Shown: positions 52,440-61,868, counted from the stretch's first letter. The stretch: DNA of 64,000 nucleotides from Opitutales bacterium UBA2995 (GCA_002346535.1 DDZZ01000033.1:1-64000), one strand, 5' to 3'. Numbers and translations: made by a program. Notes: generated from the sequence alone by a model not told the origin.

Positions 52440-53150
52440 ATGGACACTGGGGATTCACCCCAAGTCGCCGCCGGGCTATACCTTGTGGCAACTCCCATTG
52501 GCAACCTGGGTGATATTTCCAGGAGGGCCTCCGAAATCCTGAATTCCTGCAATCGTATTGCCTGCGAGGACACGAGAATTTCTGGCAAGCTGCTAAATCA
52601 CCTAGGAATTCACAAACCACTTATCGCGTACCATGAGCACAACGAACAGAAAATCGCCAAGAAGTTGGCCGATTCGATTGAAGAAGGAGAATCTATCGCC
52701 CTGATATCGGACGCAGGAACACCCACCATTAGCGATCCGGGCTTTCGCGTCGTCCGAGAGTGTCATAGGCGTGGCCTTCGGATATCACCTATTCCAGGTC
52801 CCTCTGCTGCACTGGCAGCCCTCTCCGCCTCGGGACTGCCGTCAGATTCATTTACTTTTGTAGGCTTTTTACCACCCAAATCGGCAGCCCGGAAAAAATA
52901 TCTCAATACCATAACATCGGTATCCACTTCCCAAATTGTGTTTGAATCCAACCACCGCATCCTGAAATTCCTGAAAGAACTTTTGGAAATCCTTGGTCCA
53001 AACCGTATAATTTCTGTCGCAAGAGAGATTACCAAACTCCACGAATCGATTTTTACGGGTCGTGCTGATGCGGTTGTCCAGGCAGTGCAAAGCCGATCAC
53101 AAAAAGGAGAATTCGTGGTGATCATCGCACCCCAAACCTTCGAATTGTAA
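52440..53150 (+). CDS. rsmI: 16S rRNA 2'-O-methyltransferase RsmI
   Basis: Methylates the ribose of C1402 in 16S rRNA. LYLVATPIGNLGDISRRA is the family opening, CEDTRISGKLLNHLGI follows, LISDAGTPTISDPGF is the AdoMet site, and IPGPSAALAALSASGLPSD and FVGFLPPKSAARK complete the tetrapyrrole-methylase fold. 236 residues; some RsmI have an extra C-terminal domain that is absent here. GGAGG ends only two bases before the ATG, unusually close, so translation may be coupled to the lipoprotein. Confidence 0.94.
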   Translation: MDTGDSPQVAAGLYLVATPIGNLGDISRRASEILNSCNRIACEDTRISGKLLNHLGIHKPLIAYHEHNEQKIAKKLADSIEEGESIALISDAGTPTISDPGFRVVRECHRRGLRISPIPGPSAALAALSASGLPSDSFTFVGFLPPKSAARKKYLNTITSVSTSQIVFESNHRILKFLKELLEILGPNRIISVAREITKLHESIFTGRADAVVQAVQSRSQKGEFVVIIAPQTFEL

Positions 53151-53160
53151 AAACAATCTA

Positions 53161-54099
53161 ATGGCTCAGGGAAAAAGACAAATCGCTGCGGCGCTCGATA
53201 TCGGCAGCAACACAATTAAAATGCTGGTGGTGGAACAAACCGATGGAAAACTTAGCCACCTGGGTGATCGCACCAGTGAGACTAGAATAAGCCATGGCAA
53301 GCCCTACTTGAGCCAAAATAGTATGGAAAACGGGGTAAATGCTATCCGCGCGTTGTTCGAAGAAATGAAATCCTTCGACCCAGATTTTGTGCAAATAGCT
53401 GCAACCAGTGCAGTCAGGGACGCTAACAACGAAGCGGATTTTCAAAAAAAAGTGCAGGATGCAACCGGTCAATCAGTGGACATACTTACAGGCGAGGAGG
53501 AAGCAAGGCTGATAGCCAGGGGTGTTTTGACAGACCCGGAGCTGGCCAACAAAAATGAGTTGATGATTTTCGACATGGGCGGCGGTTCGGTGGAGTGTAT
53601 TCACCTCCTGGCCCGAAAGACCCAACTTGCCAAAAGTTTGCCTCTCGGTGGAGTAAGATTGTTGGAAAAATTTGTTTCCGAACCTGCAAACCCCCTTTCC
53701 TCCTCGGAAAAAGAGCAAGTGGTCAATGCGATTCTGGAAGCTGTGGCAACTTTACCTCTCAATGTTGAAGATCCGCTAAATACGATGGCTGTTGGAGCAG
53801 GAGGAACTTACGTAGCATCACGATCCATACTTGCACATCGAATTGGAAAAGATCTTTCCGATAGTAGCCCCTACTTGCACTTGGATGACTTAAGGTCAGT
53901 CTTTGAAGAAGTCGCTAGCTTATCTCTTGAGAGCAGATTGAAAATCCCAAAACTGCCGCCCAATCGGGCAGATGTTTTCCCGGTTACTCTGCTCGCTCTC
54001 ATTACGCTGGGTGAATGGGCTGAAATAACTCAGTTTTACCATTCTTATCACAGCCTCAGGTGGGGCATGGTTGATGAGCTTTTAAATGGAAAGGCTTAA
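53161..54099 (+). CDS. Ppx/GppA-type phosphatase, short form
   Basis: 312-residue exopolyphosphatase/pppGpp phosphohydrolase family protein with the ASKHA fold only. AALDIGSNTIKMLVVE and FDMGGGSVECIHL are the phosphate-binding loops, and SAVRDANN and VGAGGTYVA are the other conserved blocks. It lacks the C-terminal HD-like domain of E. coli Ppx and GppA, as in short Ppx proteins of many phyla. Whether it prefers polyphosphate or pppGpp cannot be told. Starts ten bases after rsmI. Confidence 0.9.
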   Translation: MAQGKRQIAAALDIGSNTIKMLVVEQTDGKLSHLGDRTSETRISHGKPYLSQNSMENGVNAIRALFEEMKSFDPDFVQIAATSAVRDANNEADFQKKVQDATGQSVDILTGEEEARLIARGVLTDPELANKNELMIFDMGGGSVECIHLLARKTQLAKSLPLGGVRLLEKFVSEPANPLSSSEKEQVVNAILEAVATLPLNVEDPLNTMAVGAGGTYVASRSILAHRIGKDLSDSSPYLHLDDLRSVFEEVASLSLESRLKIPKLPPNRADVFPVTLLALITLGEWAEITQFYHSYHSLRWGMVDELLNGKA

Positions 54100-54173
54100 G
54101 ACTACCCTGCCAAAAATAAATCACACTACGGGATTGCACCCACGCCAAACTTTAGTTCCTTACTCTCGTTTTC

Positions 54174-54602
54174 ATGAGTTCCACCATACAAGAAAAACGC
54201 GATCGAATCATCGAAGAAATGTCCCTCTTCGACGATTCTTATGAGCGCTTTGCTTACGTCATCGAAAAAGGGAAAAAGGCTGAGCCATTGCCCGTGGAAT
54301 ATAAGACCGACGCGTTTCGCATCGAGGGTTGTATGTCGAACTTATGGCTTGTACCCGAATTTCGAGATAGTCTTTGCTATTATAATTCTGATTCAGACTC
54401 ACCGATTACGCGCGGCGTTACGTACTTGCTATGTAGCCTTTACAGCGAGCATACGCCCGAAGATGTCCTCAGTGTCGATCCAGTCTTTCTGTCCGAAGTC
54501 GGAATAACCCAGCACCTCAGCAGTAATCGTCGAAATGGGCTATCCAATGTGACAGCAAAAATTCTCGGTTACGCGGAACTGCAAAAATCGCAATCCGTGT
54601 GA
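54174..54602 (+). CDS. sufE: SufE-family cysteine desulfurase activator
   Basis: Accepts persulfide sulfur from SufS for Fe-S cluster assembly. The sulfur-carrying Cys is C53 in RIEGCMSNLWLV; NRRNGLSNVTAKILGYA is the conserved late segment with the Arg and Asn pair. 142 residues. SufS is not in the window. Faces a leftward peptidase fragment. Confidence 0.92.
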   Translation: MSSTIQEKRDRIIEEMSLFDDSYERFAYVIEKGKKAEPLPVEYKTDAFRIEGCMSNLWLVPEFRDSLCYYNSDSDSPITRGVTYLLCSLYSEHTPEDVLSVDPVFLSEVGITQHLSSNRRNGLSNVTAKILGYAELQKSQSV

Positions 54603-54634
54603 GGGACTACCGAAATTATCGGGAGCCTTCAGCA

Positions 54635-55201
54635 CTACCAAATAGCGTCTCCTAGCCTCCGTGAGGCACGAACAGCTCTGCCAATATAGAGCGGCCCTTT
54701 AACATGGATGTGCAGCCATCTCTCAATTTCGTAAAGCATATGGAGTATGGATTCGCTTCCGCGAAATGTGTGACCCTCATTCGGAAACAAAACCATGCGT
54801 GCATTATTTCCAAGTCCGTTCAAAGCGTGGAACATTCGCTCGGTTTGAAAGAGGCGGGTACCGGGATTATCATCTTTTTCGCCATGAAATATCAGCATGG
54901 GCTCGTTTATGCCTGAAGCATTCAAGAAAGGAGACAATTTGATATAAACCGCTGGAGCCTCGCATAGGTGCCTCTCATCAGATTGGAAGTCAAACGGAGT
55001 CAATGTTCCTTTATAAGCTCCACTTCTGGCAATGCCGGCGCAAAAAAGACCGGTGTGGGCCAGTACATTTTCGGTCATGAAGACTCCGTAACTGTGGCCG
55101 CCCAATGCGATTTTTCGCGATTCACTCACTCCTTCCCGAAGAAGTTCGTTGACTGCTCCCTTGAAACGTTGGACCGAATAGTTTCCCGGCCACGCAACCA
55201 A
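54635..55201 (-). pseudogene. C-terminal fragment of an S9 prolyl-oligopeptidase-type peptidase
   Basis: The remaining part is the alpha/beta-hydrolase domain: nucleophile in GGHSYGVFMTENVLAHTGLF, Asp region IFHGEKDDNPGT, His in PNEGHTFRGSES, and an IARSGAYKGTLTPFDFQ block typical of glutamyl-endopeptidase-like S9 proteins. The N-terminal beta-propeller of about 600 residues is missing; TAG directly precedes the first usable codon (TTG). The triad is intact, but the enzyme would lack the propeller that gates substrates. I read it as a truncated gene. Confidence 0.7.
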
Positions 55202-55579
55202 CTATATAGCGATCCGATTGCGGTTTCGGATCCAGGGGCAACGTTTGTCATTGGATGGGAAACAATAGATCGCAACACACCACCGAAGTGGTATGCACTA
55301 AGCATGTTACAGTGATCGGCCCGAAAATGTATCAGGATACAATCTTATTCTCTACCGGTCGAATGCCTTGTGTTTAGTTTTTTCACCTTAGAATATTCTC
55401 GCAATTCCACTAGGGTCATATCCCGGGAAACTCCGCATTTTACCTAGACAGAGTCATAATTCCCCCAAGTTGTAAATGCTTTCCAAGCTTCCGGGAAACG
55501 AAATCCAGTAGCTCTTTTCAAAATGAGATTGGGAAGCACTAATTAATTTGCCTATTAGGAGAACCTCAGGGAATAACAT
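55202..55579. other. Intergenic region
   Basis: 378 bases between the peptidase fragment and tcdA with no supported gene. A 24-codon minus-strand frame near 55400 has protein-like residues (MTLVELREYSKVKKL) but nothing to support it. The tcdA promoter and ribosome site (AGGGA ahead of GTG) lie at the right end. Confidence 0.5.
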
Positions 55580-56383
55580 GTGAATAGTAAATCAAAATCC
55601 ATGGTAGAATTCCAAGAACGATTTGGCGGTATCGCACGCCTTTACGGGATCCGTGAAGCTAAGGTTCTGCAGGAAACCCATTTTGCCGTTATTGGGATTG
55701 GAGGAGTTGGTTCATGGGCCGCAGAAGCCCTTGCCAGATCAGGTATAGGGCAAATTACCTTAATCGATATGGACGAGGTTTGTCTTACCAATACCAACCG
55801 CCAGGTGCACGCCGAAACCACGACGGTTGGGGTCATGAAAACTTCAGCCATGAAACGCCGGATCAAAGCCATCAATCCGGATTGTGAGGTGATAGAAGAA
55901 AAACAGTTTTTCACATCCAATAGTTCCGACGATTTACTGTCTAACGGGTACAAGTGTATCGTCGACGCAATTGATGACTGTAAAAACAAATGCCTCCTCC
56001 TGAGCAGGTGCAAAAAGGCCAAAATCCCGGTTGTGACTACGGGAGGTGCCGGCGGAAAGCGGGACCCTGCACAAGTAATAGTCGCTGATATTACGAAGTC
56101 TTATAACGACCCCCTGATGGCGCGAGTAAGGAAAAAACTTCGCCAAGAATACGGATTTTCCCGAAATCCTAAACGGTCATGGGGCATTCCCTGCGTATTT
56201 TCACCAGAAGAAGTCGTTTACTCGGATTCCGATGGATCGGTCTGCAAAGCCAAGCCTGAGAACGTTGAATTGCAACTGGACTGTAATAGTGGCTACGGAA
56301 CAGCCAGCTTTTTGACCGGGACAATTGGATTCCACGCGACCGCGAAGGCCATCGAACTAGTCTTGCGGCGCGCAGCTTATTGA
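55580..56383 (+). CDS. tcdA: tRNA threonylcarbamoyladenosine dehydratase TcdA
   Basis: E1-like enzyme that cyclises t6A to ct6A in tRNA. FGGIARLYGIREAKVLQETH is the family opening, VIGIGGVGSWAAEALARSGI the ATP-binding loop, DMDEVCLTNTNRQVHAE and VDAIDDCKNKCLLL follow, and the GGAGGKRDPAQ loop contains part of the active site. 267 residues. The start is GTG, with AGGGA eight bases upstream; ATG at 55601 is an alternative. Complements TsaD at 8 kb, which makes its substrate. Confidence 0.94.
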   Translation: MNSKSKSMVEFQERFGGIARLYGIREAKVLQETHFAVIGIGGVGSWAAEALARSGIGQITLIDMDEVCLTNTNRQVHAETTTVGVMKTSAMKRRIKAINPDCEVIEEKQFFTSNSSDDLLSNGYKCIVDAIDDCKNKCLLLSRCKKAKIPVVTTGGAGGKRDPAQVIVADITKSYNDPLMARVRKKLRQEYGFSRNPKRSWGIPCVFSPEEVVYSDSDGSVCKAKPENVELQLDCNSGYGTASFLTGTIGFHATAKAIELVLRRAAY

Positions 56384-56411
56384 GAATCGACCAACCTTGA
56401 GGAGCTTAATT

Positions 56412-57215
56412 TCAATTATCACTCTCGAATAATCCTCGATAGTTCTTAGCTACCTGCTCAATTAGCTTATCTGCGGAAATACCAAGCGTTTGGGCCAAAC
56501 CGTCGTAAACAGCGGCAATGTTACCCGGATGGTTAATACTTTTACCATCCTCAGGTGCATTCAAATGATATAGATCTTTGCCTTCGGGCAACCCTTGATC
56601 GGGCGCATCAGTTTCTACAAGTATGCGATCAATCGGAATGGTTTGAAAAGTAGCCCGAACTTTTTCCTTTCGATCCAGTAGAAAATAACCACAAAACGAA
56701 AAATAACTTCCAAGCTCCACAAATTGCGGCACCATTTCCCTCGGCCCGCTATAGCTGTGCAGCAAAACGCCCTGGGCGGGTAGTTTCTCTTCTTGAAGAA
56801 TCTCCAACAATTTACCCCAGGCTTTTAGGCAATGAATGCTGGCCGGCACACCTTTACGAGTGGCTAACTGAAGCTGTTTTTTGAATACCTCAATCTGATC
56901 GTCAAAATCATGGTGTTCGATCCACCGGTCCAAACCGATTTCACCCACAAAACCTTTGTAGTGATCAATACAGTATTCAAGGTTTCCCAACCAGTAAGGA
57001 GACCGGTCGAATATATGCCAGGGATGAAGCCCAAAAGCCGGTTTTACGAAGGGGAACAATTCAGACAACTGCCCCACCTCTTCCCAGTCGGATTCTTCAG
57101 TCCCATTGACAATTACTTTCTCGACGTCCATGTCGGCATAGGTCTCGGAGAGGTTCCCAAGGAGGGATTTTAGTCGTGGATCTTGCAGGTGGAGGTGGCT
57201 GTCGTAAAGTGGCAC
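56412..57215 (-). CDS. TatD-family metal-dependent deoxyribonuclease
   Basis: 267-residue TIM-barrel hydrolase. HxH in LYDSHLHLQDP, E in FVGEIGLDRW, His in ASIHCLKAWG and the late Asp in ILVETDAPDQGLPEG are the metal ligands. Family members act as 3'-5' DNA or RNA exonucleases in repair and decay, and as D-aminoacyl-tRNA-related factors only indirectly. Slightly divergent from E. coli TatD. Diverges from lpxI. Confidence 0.87.
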   Translation of the reverse strand: MPLYDSHLHLQDPRLKSLLGNLSETYADMDVEKVIVNGTEESDWEEVGQLSELFPFVKPAFGLHPWHIFDRSPYWLGNLEYCIDHYKGFVGEIGLDRWIEHHDFDDQIEVFKKQLQLATRKGVPASIHCLKAWGKLLEILQEEKLPAQGVLLHSYSGPREMVPQFVELGSYFSFCGYFLLDRKEKVRATFQTIPIDRILVETDAPDQGLPEGKDLYHLNAPEDGKSINHPGNIAAVYDGLAQTLGISADKLIEQVAKNYRGLFESDN

Positions 57216-57326
57216 CCTTGTATTATTAACAAAACACGGCTCAGAGGAAAAGCTTAATTTTCATTTTAGAATGAAAGTTAGATTTTCTTTGGACAGAACC
57301 CGATTATTACTAAACATCCCAACAGT

Positions 57327-58175
57327 ATGCCTCATAGCTTGTCACAGTTCCTACCCGACGAATTTAATCCAAAAGATGGTATTTGTCTGATTGCGGGCAA
57401 AGAGCTTTATCCCGAGTTAGTTGCAGATCGTATGAGGCAACAGGAGGTTCGGAGCCGCCTTATTGCCTGGGAGGAAGAGACTCGAGACAGCCTTTATGAC
57501 GCCTTTCCAAATGACCATCGTATTCGGCTCAAGGTTGGAAAGCTAGGCAGGATGCTAAAGTCCCTTAAAAACTACGATGTTAAATGGGCCATGATGGCCG
57601 GCCAAATTACGCCGGGCCGTTTATTCAAAGATTTGTATCCGGACCTCAAAGCCGTTACTTTGCTGGCCAAGCTAAAGCATAAAAACGCCGAAACGATTTT
57701 TGGATCCGTCTCAGAAGAAATTTCGAAGATCGGCGTAGAGCTGATTGATGCACGCGCATTTCTTGACGATCAGATGGCCTCCAAGGGGCCTATGACTCCT
57801 ACCAATGATAAGGTAAGGCCTGAGTTTATAGTACATGGTATCGAGATTGCAAAAGAGATCGCGCGGCTCGACGTTGGACAATCTGTCGTTATCCGGAAAG
57901 GAACCGTGGTGGCAGTAGAAGCTTTTGAAGGCACTGACCGCATGCTTCGAAGAGCAGGCAGCTTCGATACGGATCAACTTGTATTTATCAAAACAGTGAA
58001 GCCAGATCAGGATTACCGCTTTGATGTGCCGGTCTTCGGGATGAAGACATTGCAAGTGATGATGGAGGCAGGCATACAGCACGCTTACCTTGAGGCAAAC
58101 AATACGATTATCCTGGAAAAAGAAAAAGTCCTCGAACAGGCCTCAGCCTGGAACATACAGATAACAGGTTTTTAA
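57327..58175 (+). CDS. lpxI: UDP-2,3-diacylglucosamine pyrophosphatase LpxI
   Basis: Hydrolyses UDP-2,3-diacylglucosamine to lipid X in lipid A synthesis, in place of LpxH. GICLIAGKELYPELVADRMR, then KVGKLGRMLKSLKNYDVKWAMMAGQITPGR, LFKDLYPDLKAVTLLAKL and AVEAFEGTDRMLRRAG, with the catalytic Asp in the TDRML segment region. 282 residues. Its presence implies an LPS-bearing outer membrane. Starts divergently from tatD. Confidence 0.92.
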   Translation: MPHSLSQFLPDEFNPKDGICLIAGKELYPELVADRMRQQEVRSRLIAWEEETRDSLYDAFPNDHRIRLKVGKLGRMLKSLKNYDVKWAMMAGQITPGRLFKDLYPDLKAVTLLAKLKHKNAETIFGSVSEEISKIGVELIDARAFLDDQMASKGPMTPTNDKVRPEFIVHGIEIAKEIARLDVGQSVVIRKGTVVAVEAFEGTDRMLRRAGSFDTDQLVFIKTVKPDQDYRFDVPVFGMKTLQVMMEAGIQHAYLEANNTIILEKEKVLEQASAWNIQITGF

Positions 58176-58413
58176 ATTCTAAACTTGAGAAGACCCATCC
58201 CAAAATGGAAGCGACGCCAGCCCCTAATTTAAAAAACCAACCTCGCTTACATCTTGGGAAATTTCCAAATAAAATCTTCGAAATGTATAGAGCACCTAAT
58301 CAAATGTGTGACATCGATTATTGGCTGGGCTAATTGAAGGAAGATCTCCTTGAATTCCTTAACACTGTTTTTACAAAGGAGCCAAAAAAGGCAGACTGAT
58401 TGAAACCCGTACA

Positions 58414-58640
58414 TAAAAAAGCCCCCGAAGGGGCAATGGTGTATCCACTATTGCGCCGTATGCTCCAGTTTCCCCGAAACCTTTAATGGTAAGGTGGGTG
58501 CTTTCCTTTGGACTTTTGTCTTCCGATTTACGGCCTGACAGCCATCCAGCAGGGTCAAACTCCCGGCATAAAGAACTAAAGGATTAGGGCATTCGTTGCA
58601 CGTCGAACACAGCAGAATACGTTGATTAAAACTAAGTTAT
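58414..58640 (-). ncRNA. Unassigned structured RNA candidate with terminator
   Basis: On the minus strand, about 200 bases end in GCCCCTTCGGGGGC followed by TTTTTT, a textbook intrinsic terminator (58415-58434). Just before it is a hairpin GCAATAGTG / CACCATTGC with a GATA loop. Further up, TATGC pairs with GCATA and AGTTT with AAACT about 100 bases apart, and ATGG with CCAT inside, giving a long nested hairpin. Short hairpins (GGC..GCC, CCG..CGG, GAC-AAAA-GTC) fill the interior. No reading frame fits. It is a lone leftward unit between rightward genes, about the size of 6S RNA, but I could not match 6S, SRP, tmRNA or RNase P motifs. TTGACG near 58654 may be its -35 box. Confidence 0.5.
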
Positions 58641-58750
58641 TACAAATATTCGTCAACGGTTTCAAAAGAATTCTAAAGTATTTTACCGAAGATAAGATTG
58701 ACAAAAATGGGTTGATACTGTCCGACCGTGAGACTTAATGGCTGCTCAAG

Positions 58751-58891
58751 ATGGAGAATGTTCCTCAACCCGCTGATCACCAATCAGAAAAAAATAATCC
58801 AAAAAAAGCACGTAAGCCGTGGCCGGTGCGTTGGGTGATCCTTTTCGTTTTATCCTACATTGCAATTTATACTTATTGGAGGCTAAAATAA
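58751..58891 (+). CDS. 46-residue single-helix membrane peptide
   Basis: A Lys/Asn/Pro-rich start (MENVPQPADHQSEKNNPKK) then PWPVRWVILFVLSYIAIYT, one clear transmembrane helix, and a short YWRLK tail. It ends one base before the next gene's GTG. It could be a small membrane anchor or just a chance frame. In its favour are the helix and the tight coupling; against it, there is no good ribosome site. Confidence 0.4.
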   Translation: MENVPQPADHQSEKNNPKKARKPWPVRWVILFVLSYIAIYTYWRLK

Positions 58892-58892
58892 G

Positions 58893-60203
58893 GTGCCAAA
58901 ATCGCCGACAGAATCGATTTCAGAAATAAAACCCACGGATTTGAGGGGAATTCTCAAGTACGTGCCCCTGTTTCAGAACGAAGTTTTCGTAATAGCAGTC
59001 GATGGAAGCATAATCGAAGATCCGCTCTTTAACAGCCTGTTACTGGATATTGCCGTTCTCCGAAATTTGCGCATCCGGATCATCCTCGTTTTCGGAATTG
59101 GAAAAATCCTGCACTGCCTGGCGAAAAAGAAAGGGACCAATCTCACCGATTGTCATGGAACTGAAAGAGTGGATGCCGCTACTTTGGATTTGGCGACAAA
59201 AGCCGCTTCAGACATTTCGCACCGGGTCATGCAGGGACTCACAAAACTGAACATTCAATGTGCAACTACAAATGCAGTCAGAGCCACATCAGTCGGAATC
59301 CTAAAAGGTGAAGACCAGCAATTTCTCGGCAAGGTAGATAAGGTCGATGCTGATGCCTTACAACAACTTCTGAGCAATCACATGCTACCGGTTATCTCAC
59401 CAATCGCATTTGATCGCGATGGCGATCCCCTGAGATTGGATTCCGATCACCTGGCTACAGAGGTGGCAATTTCAATTGCCGCTTCAAAGATACTGTTCAT
59501 TACGTCCCATTCTGGATTGATCATAGCTGATCAATTTTATCGCGCCCTTGAAACAGAACAATTGCGAAAAATTTTCTCTGAAAACTCCAATGACCTTGAG
59601 GATTCAATTTGGAGGAAATGCAAATTAGCACTTCAGGCCTTGGACGGCGGTGTATCCCGGGTTCACATTCTTGATGGCCTCCAAGCCGATAGCCTTCTCA
59701 ATGAAGTGTTCTCTTCTGTCGGCGTAGGTACGCTTTTTTACAAGGACGAGTACCAAAAGATTCGATGGGCTAGACCGGAAGACGCACAAACCTTATTTGA
59801 TCTGACGCGAGATTCCATTGAAAGAGAGGAACTTGCGGATAGGAGCCTGAAAGAAATCGAAGATTCTATAGAAAGTTATTTCGTATACGACATCGACGGC
59901 TATATCCTGGGCTGCGGCAGTTTATTGAGCTACCCGAATGAACAATTATTCGAGATCGCTTCTCTGATTGTAAAAAAGACGCATTCCGGAAAGGGAATCG
60001 GGAAAAATTTGGTAAGCTTTGCCGAAGAACAAGCCACGCAAAAGGGAGGAAATCATCTCATTGCACTCAGCACACAATCCATCCCCTTTTTTACAAAGAA
60101 ATGCGGGTTTGACAAAGGATCGATTGAGGATTTACCCACCCCACGAGTCGAGCAACTCAATGCAAGCCAGCGCAACTCCCAGATTTTGGTAAAGGACCTT
60201 TAG
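58893..60203 (+). CDS. argA: N-acetylglutamate synthase (kinase-like plus GNAT domains)
   Basis: First step of arginine synthesis. Residues 15-290 are an amino-acid-kinase fold (FQNEVFVIAVDGSIIEDPLF, IILVFGIGKILHCL, KVDKVDADALQQLL, LALQALDGGVSRVHILDG). About 295-436 is a GNAT domain (IRWARPEDAQTLFDL, VKKTHSGKGIGKNLV with the CoA loop, IPFFTKKCGF). This is the classical ArgA architecture, 436 residues. The kinase-like domain probably serves as the arginine sensor. The start is GTG; GGAGG lies ten bases upstream inside the preceding small gene. Confidence 0.92.
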   Translation: MPKSPTESISEIKPTDLRGILKYVPLFQNEVFVIAVDGSIIEDPLFNSLLLDIAVLRNLRIRIILVFGIGKILHCLAKKKGTNLTDCHGTERVDAATLDLATKAASDISHRVMQGLTKLNIQCATTNAVRATSVGILKGEDQQFLGKVDKVDADALQQLLSNHMLPVISPIAFDRDGDPLRLDSDHLATEVAISIAASKILFITSHSGLIIADQFYRALETEQLRKIFSENSNDLEDSIWRKCKLALQALDGGVSRVHILDGLQADSLLNEVFSSVGVGTLFYKDEYQKIRWARPEDAQTLFDLTRDSIEREELADRSLKEIEDSIESYFVYDIDGYILGCGSLLSYPNEQLFEIASLIVKKTHSGKGIGKNLVSFAEEQATQKGGNHLIALSTQSIPFFTKKCGFDKGSIEDLPTPRVEQLNASQRNSQILVKDL

Positions 60204-60295
60204 GATCATTCACCCAGAATTCTCTGCACCAAATACAGCTCCACTTCTTATTCTTGGTCCTCGTCTTGGTCTTTGCCTAAATTTCCTTTAGTGAG

Positions 60296-61720
60296 CTACC
60301 CTTTTCCATGCAACAACCCCAAGTAATTCTGCAGCGGTTCACCAAAGGACCCATTGGTAAAGAGCAGGACCACCCTTTGCTGATCCCTGTCTAGGCCAGC
60401 GAGATTCTTGAACAAGGCATTCTTATCCGAAAAAGCCGTCGCCTGAACCTTACTGCGATTCAGAACTTGCGCCATCTCACCGGTATCGATCCGCACTTCA
60501 TTTGAATAAAAATCAGCGCGATGTACCGGCGAAATCAATACACGATCAGCGTAACTAAGTGCCTGCGTAAATTCTAATTGAAGCACCTTGGTAGCTGAGG
60601 TGTTACTTCGAGGTTCAAATACCGCAACAATCTCGGATCCCGGATAGCAGTTTCGAATGGAACCGATACAAAGGCGGATGGCGGTTGGGTGATGGGCGAA
60701 ATCCTCGATCACTTCCAAATGCTCAGACTCAAATAGTACATCCTGCCTGCGAGCAACCCCTGTGTATGAATCCAGATTGGCCTTTTCCAAAAATCCAGAT
60801 ACATCTTCACTGTCTATCGAATAGGCGGCGGCCAGCAATGCCATAGCACTGTTTTGTGAATTATAATGTCCTTTAAGCTTTGTTATATATTGCCAGCTGC
60901 TTCCACCGGGCCCCTGCAAAACAAACTGACTGCCCTCTTTAGTTTCTTCAAAAGAGGAAATCACGTAGTCGTTTTTCGTCTCGCTGCCGACAAACAGTAC
61001 TCTTGTCCAGGCTACCGGTAGCAATTCCTGCACAATCGGATCATCGCCATTGGCTAAGATCACACCATTGTCCGGAACGATGCGGATGAGGTGATTAAAA
61101 GTCCTTTTTACATCCTTTAGATCACGGAAAATATCGGCGTGGTCGAATTCGATATTATTGATGACGAGTACGTCCGGACGGTAATGAATGAATTTACTGC
61201 GCTTGTCGAAAAAAGCCGAATCATATTCATCTCCCTCCAAAACAAAAGGTGAGGATTCATTTCCCAATTCGGATCCGGAGGACAAAGACCGAGGAACGCC
61301 ACCGATTAACCAACCCGGGTCAACTCCGAATTGTTTTAACAACCAAGCTGTGAGCGAAGTGGTAGTCGTTTTACCGTGAGTGCCGGTAATGACCACCCGA
61401 AGTCTGTCCTCAAGCAACTCACTCCCTATAAGATCCGGTAAACTTATGCTTCGTGCAAAACGAGTCCTAAGAAGGTATTCCACTTCAGGATTTCCTCGGG
61501 TAACAGCATTCCCAACCACCACCAAATCGGGCTGGAAAGTTTGCATATGCTCCTCATCCCAACCTTGAAAGACCTCAACATCAGCATCCCTAAGCACATC
61601 GCTCATTGGTGGATAAATGCCTTTATCCGAACCCGCTACCTGATGCCCGGAACCCTGCATCAGCACCGCCACATTTCCCATGGCTGTTCCACAAATTCCT
61701 ATGAAGTACACCTTCATCAA
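60296..61720 (-). CDS. mpl: Murein tripeptide ligase Mpl
   Basis: Recycles the cell wall by ligating L-Ala-gamma-D-Glu-mDap to UDP-MurNAc. Mur-ligase order: KVYFIGICGTAMGNVAVLMQ (UDP-binding Rossmann), P-loop VVITGTHGKTTTTSLTAWLL, VINNIEFDHADIF, HYNSQNSAMALLAAAYSI, then DFAHHPTAI and FEPRSNTS in the last domain. 474 residues. It overlaps only a non-coding extension of the divergent gene. Implies a meso-diaminopimelate peptidoglycan. Together with the Ddl fusion it gives the window two murein precursor enzymes. Confidence 0.95.
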   Translation of the reverse strand: MMKVYFIGICGTAMGNVAVLMQGSGHQVAGSDKGIYPPMSDVLRDADVEVFQGWDEEHMQTFQPDLVVVGNAVTRGNPEVEYLLRTRFARSISLPDLIGSELLEDRLRVVITGTHGKTTTTSLTAWLLKQFGVDPGWLIGGVPRSLSSGSELGNESSPFVLEGDEYDSAFFDKRSKFIHYRPDVLVINNIEFDHADIFRDLKDVKRTFNHLIRIVPDNGVILANGDDPIVQELLPVAWTRVLFVGSETKNDYVISSFEETKEGSQFVLQGPGGSSWQYITKLKGHYNSQNSAMALLAAAYSIDSEDVSGFLEKANLDSYTGVARRQDVLFESEHLEVIEDFAHHPTAIRLCIGSIRNCYPGSEIVAVFEPRSNTSATKVLQLEFTQALSYADRVLISPVHRADFYSNEVRIDTGEMAQVLNRSKVQATAFSDKNALFKNLAGLDRDQQRVVLLFTNGSFGEPLQNYLGLLHGKG

Positions 61721-61868
61721 ATTAAATTTGTCAGTTTTTGCTCATTACGGTCCACATTTATTATTCACTTTTGTATTTTGTTGCGGATTTGAACTTATTC
61801 ATAATTTTGCTGTTCCATGCCGTAACTTTCTGCGATGGCTGGTGCCTTGTGCGTTTATTCTAAAAACA

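Noticed and set aside
58414..58640. The RNA candidate as a T-box, cobalamin or SAM riboswitch
   Set aside because: None of the defining core sequences was seen on either strand, and no gene of the right strand follows.
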